Assembly: GCA_017304475.1 (NCBI GenBank)
Contig: JAFKKV010000016.1
Location: 228,478 to 292,477, forward strand
Reading direction: 5' to 3'
DNA length: 64,000 nucleotides
Origin: Hyphomicrobiales bacterium
GTDB lineage: Bacteria > Pseudomonadota > Alphaproteobacteria > Rhizobiales > Phreatobacteraceae
In this document: piece after piece, positions 1 through 9,452 of the stretch
Layout of the letters: every line of letters begins with the position of its first letter
Position numbering within the stretch: the stretch's first letter is position 1
Translations under genes and position numbers: made by a program
The notes under the pieces: generated by a model
The model's database searches: none
What the model was told of the DNA's origin: nothing
What the model saw: only the letters and a program-made list of their open reading frames with translations

Positions 1-335
1 GCCACATGGTCCTTGATCGCGGCGACCGCTTCATAGGGCGCCTCATAGCTCCATACCGCGTTGACCGACCGCCCGCCGCCCACGGCAATGCTGAAATAGG
101 CGCAGTCGCCCTTATAGGGGCAATAGGTCACGTGCTCGGTCCGTTGCAGCAGCGCCATGTCGACATCGCCCCGCGGGATATACTGGACGGGCGGCAGGCT
201 CGCCTCGCGCAAAGTGAGAGCGTTCCGGCTGTCGGCGACCACCCGGCCGGCGACGGTGACGACGACCCGCGCCGGGTTCGGCGCGATGGTGATCGGATGA
301 TCCGGGCCGGGGATCTTGATGGGCTTGGCTGTCAT
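1..335 (-). CDS. DUF427 domain protein, partial (runs off left edge)
   Basis: Only the N-terminal part (about 111 residues) is inside the window; the gene continues beyond base 1. The start is the ATG at 333-335 (MTAKPIKIPGPDHP). The stretch TEHVTYCPYKGDCAYF followed by VWSYEAPYEAV is the signature of the DUF427 family, small cytoplasmic beta-rich proteins of unknown biochemical role. It is followed on the right by leuA on the same strand, separated by about 420 bases that contain a palindromic repeat, so the two are probably separate transcripts. The family call rests on the motif and is fairly sure; no function can be given. Confidence 0.8.
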   Translation of the reverse strand, partial: MTAKPIKIPGPDHPITIAPNPARVVVTVAGRVVADSRNALTLREASLPPVQYIPRGDVDMALLQRTEHVTYCPYKGDCAYFSIAVGGGRSVNAVWSYEAPYEAVAAIKDHV

Positions 336-500
336 GGCGTCAGGCCTCGGGACCACGGGAGACGCGCAGGCTAGACCGCATGACGCGCCGAACGCCAGCC
401 TTGCCGGCCGGCTCACGCGGTGTTGACCTCGCCTGCCCTGCCCACCTGATTCATACAAGTCGCGGGACGCGAGCGAGCGCGGCCGAAGCGGACGGTCCGG

Positions 501-669
501 TCGTCGACATTCTCGACGTCACCCCCGGCCGAGGCGATGCCGAGGGGAAGGGGGTCCAGGGGTCGTTTCACCGCGCCGCCGTGCCTATGTTTGGGTGATC
601 TCGCCGTGTTGGGGCCGACGCCCCGCAACTCCTGGACCCCCTTCCCTCGCTTCGCTCGCCGGGGGTGCC
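501..669. repeat. Family B extragenic palindromic repeat, copy 1
   Basis: The left arm (from about 511) begins TCGACGTCACCCCCGGCCGA and continues to GGGGGTCCAGG at 551-561. The right arm (CCTGGACCCCCTTCC, then CGCCGGGGGTG) is its inverted complement, with about 70 bases between. A second copy with the same arms lies at 52232-52430. The element fills most of the 336-756 gap; nothing else is recognisable there. Confidence 0.75.
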
Positions 670-756
670 GTCCTGCACTCGCGTAACACGTTTTGTGAAT
701 CCGATGGCCGCCCCGCCAGGCGCCGGCTCGACCGCCGGCGCCCTGCCCCCACCCGA

Positions 757-2427
<1,671 letters not shown>

Positions 2428-2512
2428 GATGTTGTCTCGCTTGAGCTTTTCGGTATTCGAAGGAAAGGGTCGAATACGGCGTGGCCAGCGTGAAGAACGC
2501 GGGCCGTGCTCC

Positions 2513-2543
2513 AGCCGTCGGGCGGCCGTCAGTCCCGACGGCT
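2513..2543 (-). promoter_or_regulatory. Perfect hairpin in the leuA 5' leader (possible attenuator)
   Basis: AGCCGTCGGG (2513-2522) and CCCGACGGCT (2534-2543) are a perfect 10-bp inverted repeat with an 11-base loop, about 85 bases upstream of the leuA ATG. There is no T-run directly after it on the minus strand and no leucine-codon-rich leader peptide was found, so attenuation is only a possibility. The rest of 2428-2801 shows nothing recognisable. Confidence 0.35.
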
Positions 2544-2801
2544 GCCGATAAGTCGCGAGGCCGCGCAGCTGAGGCCCGCACGACGCCAAACACCATGATC
2601 AATCAGGAAAGACTTCGATGGTTCTTCCATCGGCATTACGGCACCCGTGCGGTCGACAACCCCTCAACGACGTTCCCCCGCCTCCCTCAGGAGGACGGGC
2701 AGACAAGTCGAAGGGTGGCGCCAAGGCACAGGGTCATGATGCGAGGTTCATCTCACGAGGCCGGGCGCCAAGTCAACCGGGGGCAAGTCAACCGGGGAGT
2801 A

Positions 2802-2963
2802 TCAGGCCCGCCAGACCGCCATCAGCAGAAGCACCAGCAGCACCGTCAGGATCGGCCAGGCGACCCAGGGTGAGATCGGTCCTTCCTTCAGCCAGGGATC
2901 GGCTTGGGGTATTTCTGCGGGCGGCAGGTAGGGCTGCGTCCGGCTGCGGGTTTTCGCCGACAT
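2802..2963 (-). CDS. Small single-pass membrane protein, 53 residues
   Basis: A short open frame begins MSAKTRSRTQPYLPPAEI and ends in a stop after MAVWRA. A strong Shine-Dalgarno (GGGAGG) sits six bases before the ATG. The first half is polar and proline-rich (DPWLKEGPISPW). Residues 33-50 (WVAWPILTVLLVLLLMAV) form one clear transmembrane helix ending in WRA, which suggests an N-out or N-in tail anchor close to the C-terminus. No family is recognised. The strong ribosome site and the clean hydrophobic helix argue for a real gene. It lies alone between leuA and the YbaK-like gene, with about 375 bases to leuA on the same strand. Confidence 0.7.
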   Translation of the reverse strand: MSAKTRSRTQPYLPPAEIPQADPWLKEGPISPWVAWPILTVLLVLLLMAVWRA

Positions 2964-3351
2964 TGTTTCCTCCCGGCTCCGATCGCGGACGTCGTCATGT
3001 CGCCGACCTCAGCCGTGACGGCCCCCACGGTCCGGCGGGCCTCGAGACGCCGATGACGATGCGATGCGTTCGCGATCCAGGGGCTAGCCGTCGACGGACT
3101 CTCGCTCCGCGTGGCGGAAGCGGCGGCCGTTGCTCCGGCCTCCGGCATCCCCGGGCGGTTCGGTCATTCGCCGGCCATCGCCAGCTAGCCTTGCGTCACT
3201 CTACTCCTGTTTCCGATCCGAGCCAAAGGTCCTGGCCATGCCGACCGGCCAGCCGGTGCGCGCCGCGTCGGCGCTTCCGGTTCACGATGCCTTGCAACCC
3301 GTTCCGAACCAGCCTCGCCGGTGACGGTCATGGCCCGCGACACTGGATCGA
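2964..3351. other. Intergenic stretch without recognisable genes
   Basis: Open frames here have no family resemblance, no good ribosome site and shadow-like composition. No RNA gene or repeat was recognised. A promoter for the following gene starts at the right end. Confidence 0.5.
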
Positions 3352-3384
3352 TTGACAAAAACCGCCGCCGGACCAGAATAATAC
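3352..3384 (+). promoter_or_regulatory. Putative promoter of the YbaK-like gene
   Basis: TTGACA at 3352-3357 is followed by the AT-rich AGAATAATAC (3375-3384), about 50 bases before the next start codon. The -10 assignment is uncertain because the best hexamer (AATAAT) gives a 19-base spacer. Confidence 0.35.
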
Positions 3385-3427
3385 GATCGTTGTCTTCATC
3401 CGTCGCTGCCAGAAAAGGACGCCGACG

Positions 3428-3898
3428 ATGACGATTGCAAACCGCCTCCAGAAATATCTCGAAAGCGAAGGCGTCCACTACGATGTGGTCGCGCATCCGC
3501 GCACGGCGTCGAGCAGCCGGACCGCCGAGGCGGCCCATGTCCCCGGCGTCCGCCTCGCCAAGTCCGTGGTGGTCCATCACGAGATGGGCTACGTGCTCGC
3601 CGTCGTGCCGAGCACCCATCGCGTCGAGCTCGGCACCTTGCAGGCGGTGCTGGACAAGCGTCTCGGCCTCGCCTCGGAAAGCGAGGTCTGCACGCTGTTC
3701 GACGATTGCGATACCGGCGCGGTTCCGGCGCTCGGCGCGGCCTATGGCGTTCCCGTCATCCTCGACGAAAGCCTCGGCGCTGCCACCGATCTCTATTTCG
3801 AGGGCGGCGACCACAAATCGCTGGTGCATGTGACAGGCGAGGCGTTCCGCAACCTGACCCGGGATGCGCAGAGGGCCCGCTTCAGCCATCCGGCGTGA
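3428..3898 (+). CDS. YbaK/EbsC-family aminoacyl-tRNA deacylase
   Basis: The 156-residue protein matches the YbaK/ProX editing-domain fold: a single domain that hydrolyses mischarged aminoacyl-tRNA in trans (Cys-tRNA(Pro), Ala-tRNA(Pro) and relatives). Visible family features are RLAKSVVVHH (residues 41-50), with the lysine expected in the editing pocket, the central VPSTHRVELGTL, and the C-terminal YFEGGDHKSLVHVTGEAF. The start MTIANRLQKYLESEGV is preceded by AGGACGCCGACG, a reasonable ribosome site. It is a single gene, convergent with metG and separated from it by a strong hairpin. The exact tRNA specificity cannot be read from sequence. Confidence 0.88.
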   Translation: MTIANRLQKYLESEGVHYDVVAHPRTASSSRTAEAAHVPGVRLAKSVVVHHEMGYVLAVVPSTHRVELGTLQAVLDKRLGLASESEVCTLFDDCDTGAVPALGAAYGVPVILDESLGAATDLYFEGGDHKSLVHVTGEAFRNLTRDAQRARFSHPA

Positions 3899-3923
3899 GA
3901 AGATCGGCAAGCAGGAGGCATTG

Positions 3924-3960
3924 CTGAATACCCCTCTCTCGAAGCGAGAGGGGTATTCAG
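3924..3960. terminator. Hairpin terminator between convergent genes
   Basis: CTGAATACCCCTCTC (3924-3938) and GAGAGGGGTATTCAG (3946-3960) are a perfect 15-bp inverted repeat with a 7-base loop, between the convergent YbaK-like gene and metG. There is no long T-run on either side, so it may end transcripts in both directions without a classical U-tract. Confidence 0.6.
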
Positions 3961-3992
3961 GCGTCTCTTCATGTCCGATCGAACTGCCCTGA

Positions 3993-5681
3993 TCAGCCCC
4001 CCGCCCCGGAAAACCGCAGCCGGTTCGCTTCCACCCATTCCGGCGCCAGCTTGGCGAACAGCACGGGCAGCAGCGCCACGACCTGCCCGGCCGGGATTTC
4101 GTTCAGCGCGTCGGCGGCCGAGCGCGGCCAGGCCGGCAGATCCGAGGGCCGGCCGAGGGCCGTCAGCACGGTCGCCGCCGCCGCGGGAATGAAGGGCCAG
4201 GCGACCGTCGCGGCGACGCCCAGAAGGTTGATGCTCGTCCGGACCACGACGGCCGTGCGCTCCGGATCGGCGGCGAGACTGGTCCAGGGCGCCTGCTCGG
4301 CGAGATAGCCATTGGCCAGGCGCCAGATCGCCCTGACCTCGGCGGTCGCCTTGCGCAGCGAACAAGTATCCTGATGGACGCGCAGGCCGTCGAGCAGTTG
4401 CTGAAGAGTGGCCGCGAGATGCGCCTCGGATTCGGCCGCCGTACCGCCATCGGGCACGATGCCGCCATAACGGTTCGCCAGGAAGGTCAGGATGCGATTG
4501 ACCAGATTGCCGAAAGTGTCGGCGAGGTCGTTGTTCACATCGGTGGCGAAGCGCTCGAAGCTGAAATCGGTATCGTGGCTTTCCGGCGCGTTGGCGGCCA
4601 GCCACCAGCGCCAATAGTCGGCCGGCAGCAGGTCGAGCGCCTCATCCAGGAACACGCCGCGACCGCCGCTGGTCGAGAACTTGCCGCCCTCATAGGTCAG
4701 CCAGTTCACGCCCTTGATGATATCCACGGTCTTCCACGGCTCGCCCGAGCCAAGCAGCGTGCACGGAAAGCTGACGGCGTGGAACGGCACGTTGTCCTTG
4801 CCGAGGAACTGGGTGTAGCCGACATCGTCAGCCTGCCACCAGTCGCGCCAGTCCCGCTCGGCCGGATCGGCATCCGAGCAGTCCTGGGTGGCGGCGATAT
4901 AGCCGATCGGCGCATCGAACCAGACATAGAAGACCTTACCCTCGAAGCCCGGTTTGGGCACCGGCACGCCCCAGGCCAGGTCGCGCGTGATGCAGCGATC
5001 CGCGAGTCCCTCGTCCAGCCATTTCCGCGCGATCGAGGTGACCAGCGGCGGCCAACCCTTGCGGCTCGCGAGCCAATCTTCCAATGCGCCGACCAAGGCC
5101 GACTGGCGCAGGAACAGATGCCGGGTCGGCCGGATCTCCAATGCCGTACTGCCGGACAGCGCCGATCGCGGGGTGATGAGATCGGTCGGGTCGAGCGGCC
5201 GGGTGCAGTTTTCGCACTGGTCGCCGCGCGCCCGGTCGAAGTCGCAATACGGGCAGGTTCCGATGATGTAGCGATCGGGCAGGAAGCGGCCGTCGGCCGG
5301 CGAATAGACCTGTTGCAGCACCCGTTCGGCAATGAACCCGCGCGCGTCCAGGCAATGAAAGAAATGCTGGGTCAACGCGTGGTTGCGTGGTGACGAGGTG
5401 CGGCCGAAATGGTCAAAGGACAGGTTCAGGCGGCGATAGATCTCCGCCTGGGCGGCATGTTGCCAGCGGCAATAGTCCGCGACCTCGACGCCGGCCTCCG
5501 CCGCGGCGAGTTCGGCGGGCGTGCCATGTTCGTCGGTGGCGCAGATGAACAGCGTTTCATCGCCGATCTGGCGGCGGTACCGGGCGTGGATGTCGGCGGG
5601 CAGCAGCGATCCCGCGAGATTGCCGAGATGCTTGACGCCGTTGATATAGGGAAGCGCGCTGGTGATGAGTGCCTTGGCCAT
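3993..5681 (-). CDS. metG: Methionine--tRNA ligase, zinc-knuckle type with variant KMSKS loop
   Basis: Charges tRNA(Met) with methionine. In 562 residues the class I signature appears as HLGN at 18-21 (HIGH equivalent). A four-cysteine zinc knuckle has CPYC at 143-146 and CENC at 156-159. The KMSKS loop reads KFSTS at 334-338, followed by GGRGVFLDEAL, where the second catalytic lysine is replaced by threonine. The C-terminus carries the anticodon-binding helical domain and no tRNA-binding EMAP domain. The start has AGGAGG seven bases upstream. The usual rhizobial enzyme, as I recall it, is about 515 residues, lacks the zinc knuckle and has a standard loop, so this may be a second copy. A terminator lies only 55 bases upstream. 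Confidence 0.88.
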   Translation of the reverse strand: MAKALITSALPYINGVKHLGNLAGSLLPADIHARYRRQIGDETLFICATDEHGTPAELAAAEAGVEVADYCRWQHAAQAEIYRRLNLSFDHFGRTSSPRNHALTQHFFHCLDARGFIAERVLQQVYSPADGRFLPDRYIIGTCPYCDFDRARGDQCENCTRPLDPTDLITPRSALSGSTALEIRPTRHLFLRQSALVGALEDWLASRKGWPPLVTSIARKWLDEGLADRCITRDLAWGVPVPKPGFEGKVFYVWFDAPIGYIAATQDCSDADPAERDWRDWWQADDVGYTQFLGKDNVPFHAVSFPCTLLGSGEPWKTVDIIKGVNWLTYEGGKFSTSGGRGVFLDEALDLLPADYWRWWLAANAPESHDTDFSFERFATDVNNDLADTFGNLVNRILTFLANRYGGIVPDGGTAAESEAHLAATLQQLLDGLRVHQDTCSLRKATAEVRAIWRLANGYLAEQAPWTSLAADPERTAVVVRTSINLLGVAATVAWPFIPAAAATVLTALGRPSDLPAWPRSAADALNEIPAGQVVALLPVLFAKLAPEWVEANRLRFSGAGG

Positions 5682-5735
5682 GATGCCCTCCTCGGGGTCG
5701 TGTCATGGGTGAGGCGCCGGAACCTGGGGTCGAAA

Positions 5736-5767
5736 CAAAAAAGCCCTCCTGGGAACCGGGAGGGCTT
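5736..5767 (-). terminator. Intrinsic terminator just upstream of metG
   Basis: On the minus strand AAGCCCTCC pairs with GGAGGGCTT across a 9-base loop and is followed by TTTTTT. It lies 190 bases after the tauE stop and about 55 bases before the metG start. It either ends the araC-tauE transcript or acts as an attenuator in a metG leader. Confidence 0.8.
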
Positions 5768-5958
5768 GGGTCCGACGCTCATGCGCGCGGGCGACAATGC
5801 ACGCGCTCAACCCCTCCGGCTGATCTCCTGCTGGGAGGGCCGGCGCATTCGTGCGGCGTGGCGGCGGGTGAGCATCGAAAAACGTCCGTTCGGAAGGCTC
5901 ATCGAAAATGCCCCGCGGCCGGCCCAAAGGCAAGCCCGGCCGCCGCCGGCCCGGCCGT

Positions 5959-6720
5959 TCAGAACCAGTAGCGCCAGGCGTAGACGACCGTCATCACCGC
6001 GCCGGCCAGGATGACACTGCGCTGGACAAGGCGTCCCGGCAGGATGCGGACCAGCACGCCCCCGGCATAACCGCCGAAAAGCGCGCCGGCCAGCATGGCC
6101 AGCGTCTCCGGCCAGCGCACCATGCCCTGGCTGATGAAGGTGACGATGGCGGCGAGGCTGACGGCGGCCGCCAGCAGGTTCTTCAAGACCTTGACCTTGC
6201 GAATGTCGTTCGGCTCGGCGATCGACAGGACGGCAGTCAGGATGACCCCGAGGCCGGCACCGAAAAAGCCGCCATAGACGGAGGCGCCGGCGAGCACGCC
6301 GAGGCCGGCCGTCCGCGACGGCGCCGCCCCGCCGCGCCGCCGCTCGGTCCAGGCCTGGATGTGGGGTGCGAAAGCGAAGAGCAGCGTGGCGAAACCGATC
6401 AGCGCCGGCACCGGCAGGACGAACAGGCGGTCGGGCAGCGCCCGCAGGAGCAGCGCGCCGAGCACGCCACCGGCCAGCGCGACGCCGAGCGCTGTGGCGA
6501 GATGCCGATCCAGCGGCGGCAGCTTGGCCCGGTCGGCAAAGGCCGCGATCAGGTGGCCGGGCGAGATCGCCACGGCGTTGGAGGCATTGGCGACGACCGG
6601 CGGCAGGCCGGCCGCCAGCATGACCGGAAAGGTGACGAGTGTCGCACCGCCGGCGACCGCATTGATGATGCCGCCGGCCACGCCCGCCAAGGCCAGAAGA
6701 ATTGCGACGCCCCAATCCAT
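5959..6720 (-). CDS. TauE/SafE-family membrane permease
   Basis: An integral membrane protein of 253 residues with about eight helices. It opens with the family signature AGVAGGIINAVAGGATLVTF (residues 12-31), followed by NASNAVAISPGHLIAAF; the second half repeats the fold (GASVYGGFFGAGLGVILTAV). TauE/SafE proteins export small sulfur-containing or other organic anions such as sulfite or sulfoacetate; the substrate here is unknown. The gene lies 33 bases downstream of an AraC-type regulator on the same strand, which suggests one transcript. No sulfonate-degradation genes are nearby. Confidence 0.88.
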   Translation of the reverse strand: MDWGVAILLALAGVAGGIINAVAGGATLVTFPVMLAAGLPPVVANASNAVAISPGHLIAAFADRAKLPPLDRHLATALGVALAGGVLGALLLRALPDRLFVLPVPALIGFATLLFAFAPHIQAWTERRRGGAAPSRTAGLGVLAGASVYGGFFGAGLGVILTAVLSIAEPNDIRKVKVLKNLLAAAVSLAAIVTFISQGMVRWPETLAMLAGALFGGYAGGVLVRILPGRLVQRSVILAGAVMTVVYAWRYWF

Positions 6721-6753
6721 GCCAGTCCCTTTCCGGATAGGCCCATGGCTAAA

Positions 6754-7524
6754 TCAGGCCGGCGGCGAGGTCTGGAACATTTGTGACGGCGCGGGGCCTT
6801 CCCGGTAAGCCGCCGGCGTCACGCCGAAGACGCGCCGGAACTGCCGGCCGAAATGGCTCTGGTCGGCGAAGCCGAATTCGGCCGCCGTGTCGGCGATCGG
6901 CGCGCCGGCGCGCAGCCGGTCGCGCGCCGCGTTCAGCCGCGCGACGATGCGCCAGGCATGCGGCGGCAGGCCGCTGTCGCGGGCGAAGCGGCGGGTGAAG
7001 GTTTCGCGGGCCATGCCGGCCCTGGCGGCGAGCCGGCCGATGCTGGCGCTTCCCGCAACCAGCCCGGCGCGTCCGGCCGCCGGGCCGGTCGTGGCTGCGG
7101 CCGCGCCCATCCGTTCCAGGATGCACGCCGTGAGTTCGGCCGGCGCGAGCGTTGCCGCTAGCCCCACCATATCCGAGAGATCGAGCACCGCGGCCGGCCC
7201 TCCGATCGCCGGTGCCGGCAGATAGAGATTGAGGCAGCGCGTACCGGCATGAAGCACCGGCAGGCTGCGATGCGGCAAGCCCGCCGGAACGACCGCGCAT
7301 TGCCCGGCCGCGACATCCAGCCTCGTACCGCCGGCCTCGAAGGTCCGGGCGCCGGCCAGCACCAGGGTGAGCTGGGTCGCCTCGTGGAAATGGGGCTTGA
7401 GGTCGGGCGCGCGATCGCCGGCCCAGCAAGCCAGTTCGATCGCGGCCGGGCCGCCATCGCGCCAATAGGTCCAGGTCTCCATGCGGCGAATGGCCGGTCT
7501 CCCAGTCTGGTTCCAGGGGAGCAT
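6754..7524 (-). CDS. AraC-family transcriptional regulator
   Basis: The 256-residue protein has an N-terminal cupin-like sensor region (HFHEATQLTLVLAGARTFEAG, about residues 45-65, counted from MLPWNQ). Its C-terminal double helix-turn-helix runs from ASIGRLAARAGMARETFTRR to the signature DTAAEFGFADQSHFGRQFRR and FGVTPAAYR. It sits directly before tauE on the same strand and may control it. The first ATG is MLPWNQTG (7524). A second in-frame ATG at 7482 (METWTYWRDGG) would give 242 residues and begins closer to the conserved sensor domain; neither has a strong ribosome site. The inducer is unknown. Confidence 0.85.
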   Translation of the reverse strand: MLPWNQTGRPAIRRMETWTYWRDGGPAAIELACWAGDRAPDLKPHFHEATQLTLVLAGARTFEAGGTRLDVAAGQCAVVPAGLPHRSLPVLHAGTRCLNLYLPAPAIGGPAAVLDLSDMVGLAATLAPAELTACILERMGAAAATTGPAAGRAGLVAGSASIGRLAARAGMARETFTRRFARDSGLPPHAWRIVARLNAARDRLRAGAPIADTAAEFGFADQSHFGRQFRRVFGVTPAAYREGPAPSQMFQTSPPA

Positions 7525-7695
7525 GCCATGTCCGGCGCTTCGCCGGCAGCCCCGCAGCAGCAGTCCCCGCGGGCGCTTTTTGCACGGGCGGACAAGGGCT
7601 TGGGCGGCGCTGCGGGCAGCCGCCCAAGCCGCGCGGCCTCCCCGCCGGCCTCCGGCTCGGAAAAATCCGGCACCCGCTTGACGATAGCAATCTCA

Positions 7696-7719
7696 TTATA
7701 TAAAAGACTTGTTATATAA
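7696..7719. promoter_or_regulatory. Operator-like pair of TTATATAA palindromes before arsR
   Basis: The 8-bp palindrome TTATATAA occurs at 7696-7703 and 7712-7719, exactly 16 bases apart; the second is embedded in the 10-bp palindrome GTTATATAAC. They stand out as AT-rich in a GC-rich region, just before the arsR start, and TTGACG lies at 7678-7683. This fits an autorepressor site covering its own promoter. Confidence 0.5.
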
Positions 7720-7731
7720 CGAGTGACGCAA

Positions 7732-8055
7732 ATGCCCCGCCTCGATGCTGCCTTTTCCGCCCTTGCCGACCCGACGCGGCGGGCCCTCCTCGCCCGACTG
7801 GCGCTGGGGGAAGCCACCGTCATGGAGCTGGCCGAGCCCTTCGACATGACGCAGCCGGCGATCTCCCGGCATCTGAAGGTGCTCGAGGGCGCCGGACTGA
7901 TCGAACGGCGCGTCGAGGGCACCAAGCGGCCCTGCCGGCTGGCGGCGGGCGGCATTACCGAGATCGACCAGTGGCTCGCCATGCTGCGGGACGCGCTGGC
8001 GACCAATTACGACCGGCTAGACCAGGTGCTGGCCGGCCTAAGCCGCGACGACTGA
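7732..8055 (+). CDS. ArsR/SmtB-family transcriptional repressor
   Basis: A winged-helix protein of 107 residues. It shows FSALADPTRRALLARLALGE (start of the domain), the recognition helix region MTQPAISRHLKVLEGAGLIE and the wing VEGTKRPCRLA. No metal-binding ELCVCDL-type cysteine motif is present, so it belongs to the metal-independent group commonly paired with SRPBCC proteins. The ATG at 7732 (MPRLDAAFSAL) was chosen; a GTG at 7723 would add three residues and abut the palindrome. The next gene, an SRPBCC protein 44 bases downstream, is the likely co-transcribed target. Confidence 0.88.
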   Translation: MPRLDAAFSALADPTRRALLARLALGEATVMELAEPFDMTQPAISRHLKVLEGAGLIERRVEGTKRPCRLAAGGITEIDQWLAMLRDALATNYDRLDQVLAGLSRDD

Positions 8056-8099
8056 ACGATCCCCGAAACCGGACAATCCAGCCCCTGAAAGGAAATGCA

Positions 8100-8564
8100 A
8101 TGACCAAGCTCGTGCTCGAGACCGAAGGCGACCGCCATGTCGTCGTCACCAGGCGCTTTGCAGCCTCGCCCGAAGCGGTCTATCGCGCCCATACCGAACC
8201 GAAGCTGGTCCAGAAATGGCTGCTCGGCCCCGAGGGCTGGACCATGCCGGTCTGCGTCAACGAAGCCCGTCAGGGCGGCAAGATCCGCTACGAATGGAGC
8301 GACGGCAAAGGCGCCGGCTTCAGCCTGACCGGCGAATATGTCGAACTGGTCCCGTTCAGCCGGATCGTCCATGTCGAGCGCATGCATCTGCCCGACACGA
8401 CCCCGGACAACCATGTGGAAACCCGCTTCGACGCGGACGGCGCAGGCACGCTGATGACCATGCGCATGACCTTGCCGGACGCCGCGACGCGCACGGCCAT
8501 GCTGGCAAGCGGCATGGAACACGGCATGGAGGCAAGCTATGCCCGTCTCGAGGCGCAGGCCTGA
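8100..8564 (+). CDS. SRPBCC (AHSA1-type) domain protein
   Basis: A single START/Bet v1-like domain of 154 residues. Visible features are RRFAASPEAVYRAHTEPKLV at the start of the fold, WLLGPEGWTMPVC, GKIRYEWSDG and the C-terminal helix ASGMEHGMEASYARLEA. These proteins bind hydrophobic ligands; an AHA1-like Hsp90 co-chaperone role should not be assumed. AAAGGAAATGCA ATG gives a plausible ribosome site. The gene follows an ArsR regulator, the standard ArsR-SRPBCC pair found in many soil bacteria. Ligand and function are unknown. A GC-rich hairpin with a GAAA loop (8581-8598) follows the stop and may end the transcript. Confidence 0.85.
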   Translation: MTKLVLETEGDRHVVVTRRFAASPEAVYRAHTEPKLVQKWLLGPEGWTMPVCVNEARQGGKIRYEWSDGKGAGFSLTGEYVELVPFSRIVHVERMHLPDTTPDNHVETRFDADGAGTLMTMRMTLPDAATRTAMLASGMEHGMEASYARLEAQA

Positions 8565-8766
8565 GGCGTCACGGCGCGGCCGCCGGTGAAAACCGGCGCC
8601 GCGTTCGCCGCGGCGTCGTTGCGGCCCTGATACGACAGTGCCGCCATTGCCCGGCGCCGGCCGTTCCCCGATGATCGCGCGGGCCATGCTCGAACGGGCA
8701 TGGCCACGCACGGGCAAGGACGAGGGGTTCATGACCGACCGGCATTCTATACGAGGCATTTCGATC

Positions 8767-9384
8767 ATGCGCCGCCGCCTGCTCAACGCCATCCTGCCGG
8801 CGGTGCTCGCCGTCGGCGCGGTTTCGCTGGCCGGACGGGTGGGCGCCCAGGCCCGGCCGCCACGGGTGAATATCGCGACCGAGCTCGGTGATTTCATCGT
8901 CGAGGTCTATCCGGACCGCGCGCCGGTCTCGGCCAACAATTTCCTCGCCTATGTCGACAAGGGGCTGCTCGACGGCCAGTCGGTCTATCGCATCGTGACC
9001 ATGGCCAACCAGCCGGCCGACACGCGGCACAAGATCGAGGTGATCCAGTTCGGCTGGCGCGGCGCGGAGGGCCAGGAACCGCCCTTGCCGCGCATCGCCC
9101 ACGAGACCACCGACGTCATCGGCCTGAAGCACCTGGACGGCACGCTGTCGATGGCGCGGCTCGCCACCGGCACGGCAAGCGCCGGGTTCTTCATCTGTAT
9201 CGGCGACCAGCCTTCGCTCGATTTCGGCGGCGGAAGGCATCCGGACGGCCAAGGCTTCGCCGCCTTCGGCAAGGTGGTCGAGGGTATGGACGTGGTTCGC
9301 CGCATCCACGCGACGCGCGCCGAGCCGGTCGACCGCATGGCCCGTCCGGTGCTGATCAGCAAGGCGGCGCGGCTGCCGCTTTAG
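8767..9384 (+). CDS. Secreted cyclophilin-type peptidylprolyl isomerase
   Basis: Catalyses cis-trans isomerisation at proline, here probably in the periplasm. The N-terminus MRRRLLNAILPAVLAVGAVS followed by LAGRVGAQA is a good Sec signal peptide with cleavage after AQA. The mature part shows the cyclophilin core: TELGDFIVEVYPDRAPVSAN, NFLAYVDKGLLDGQSVYRI, then FFICIGDQPSLDFGG and FGKVVEGMDVVRRI. Total length is 205 residues. An upstream in-frame ATG at 8731 with GAGG before it would add 12 residues and remains possible. The gene stands alone between the SRPBCC gene and the convergent HD-domain gene. Confidence 0.88.
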   Translation: MRRRLLNAILPAVLAVGAVSLAGRVGAQARPPRVNIATELGDFIVEVYPDRAPVSANNFLAYVDKGLLDGQSVYRIVTMANQPADTRHKIEVIQFGWRGAEGQEPPLPRIAHETTDVIGLKHLDGTLSMARLATGTASAGFFICIGDQPSLDFGGGRHPDGQGFAAFGKVVEGMDVVRRIHATRAEPVDRMARPVLISKAARLPL

Positions 9385-9452
9385 GGCGGGTTCGTTTCAG
9401 CCAGAACGGCCGGTTAACGTCTTGTCGTGTGTCGAGCTTGCGCGATCGAACC

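Noticed and set aside
2428..2640. Leucine leader peptide before leuA
   Set aside because: No short frame with a run of leucine codons is present in this stretch.
5736..5960. T-box or riboswitch in the metG leader
   Set aside because: No T-box consensus and no known methionine or SAM aptamer could be traced; only the terminator is certain.
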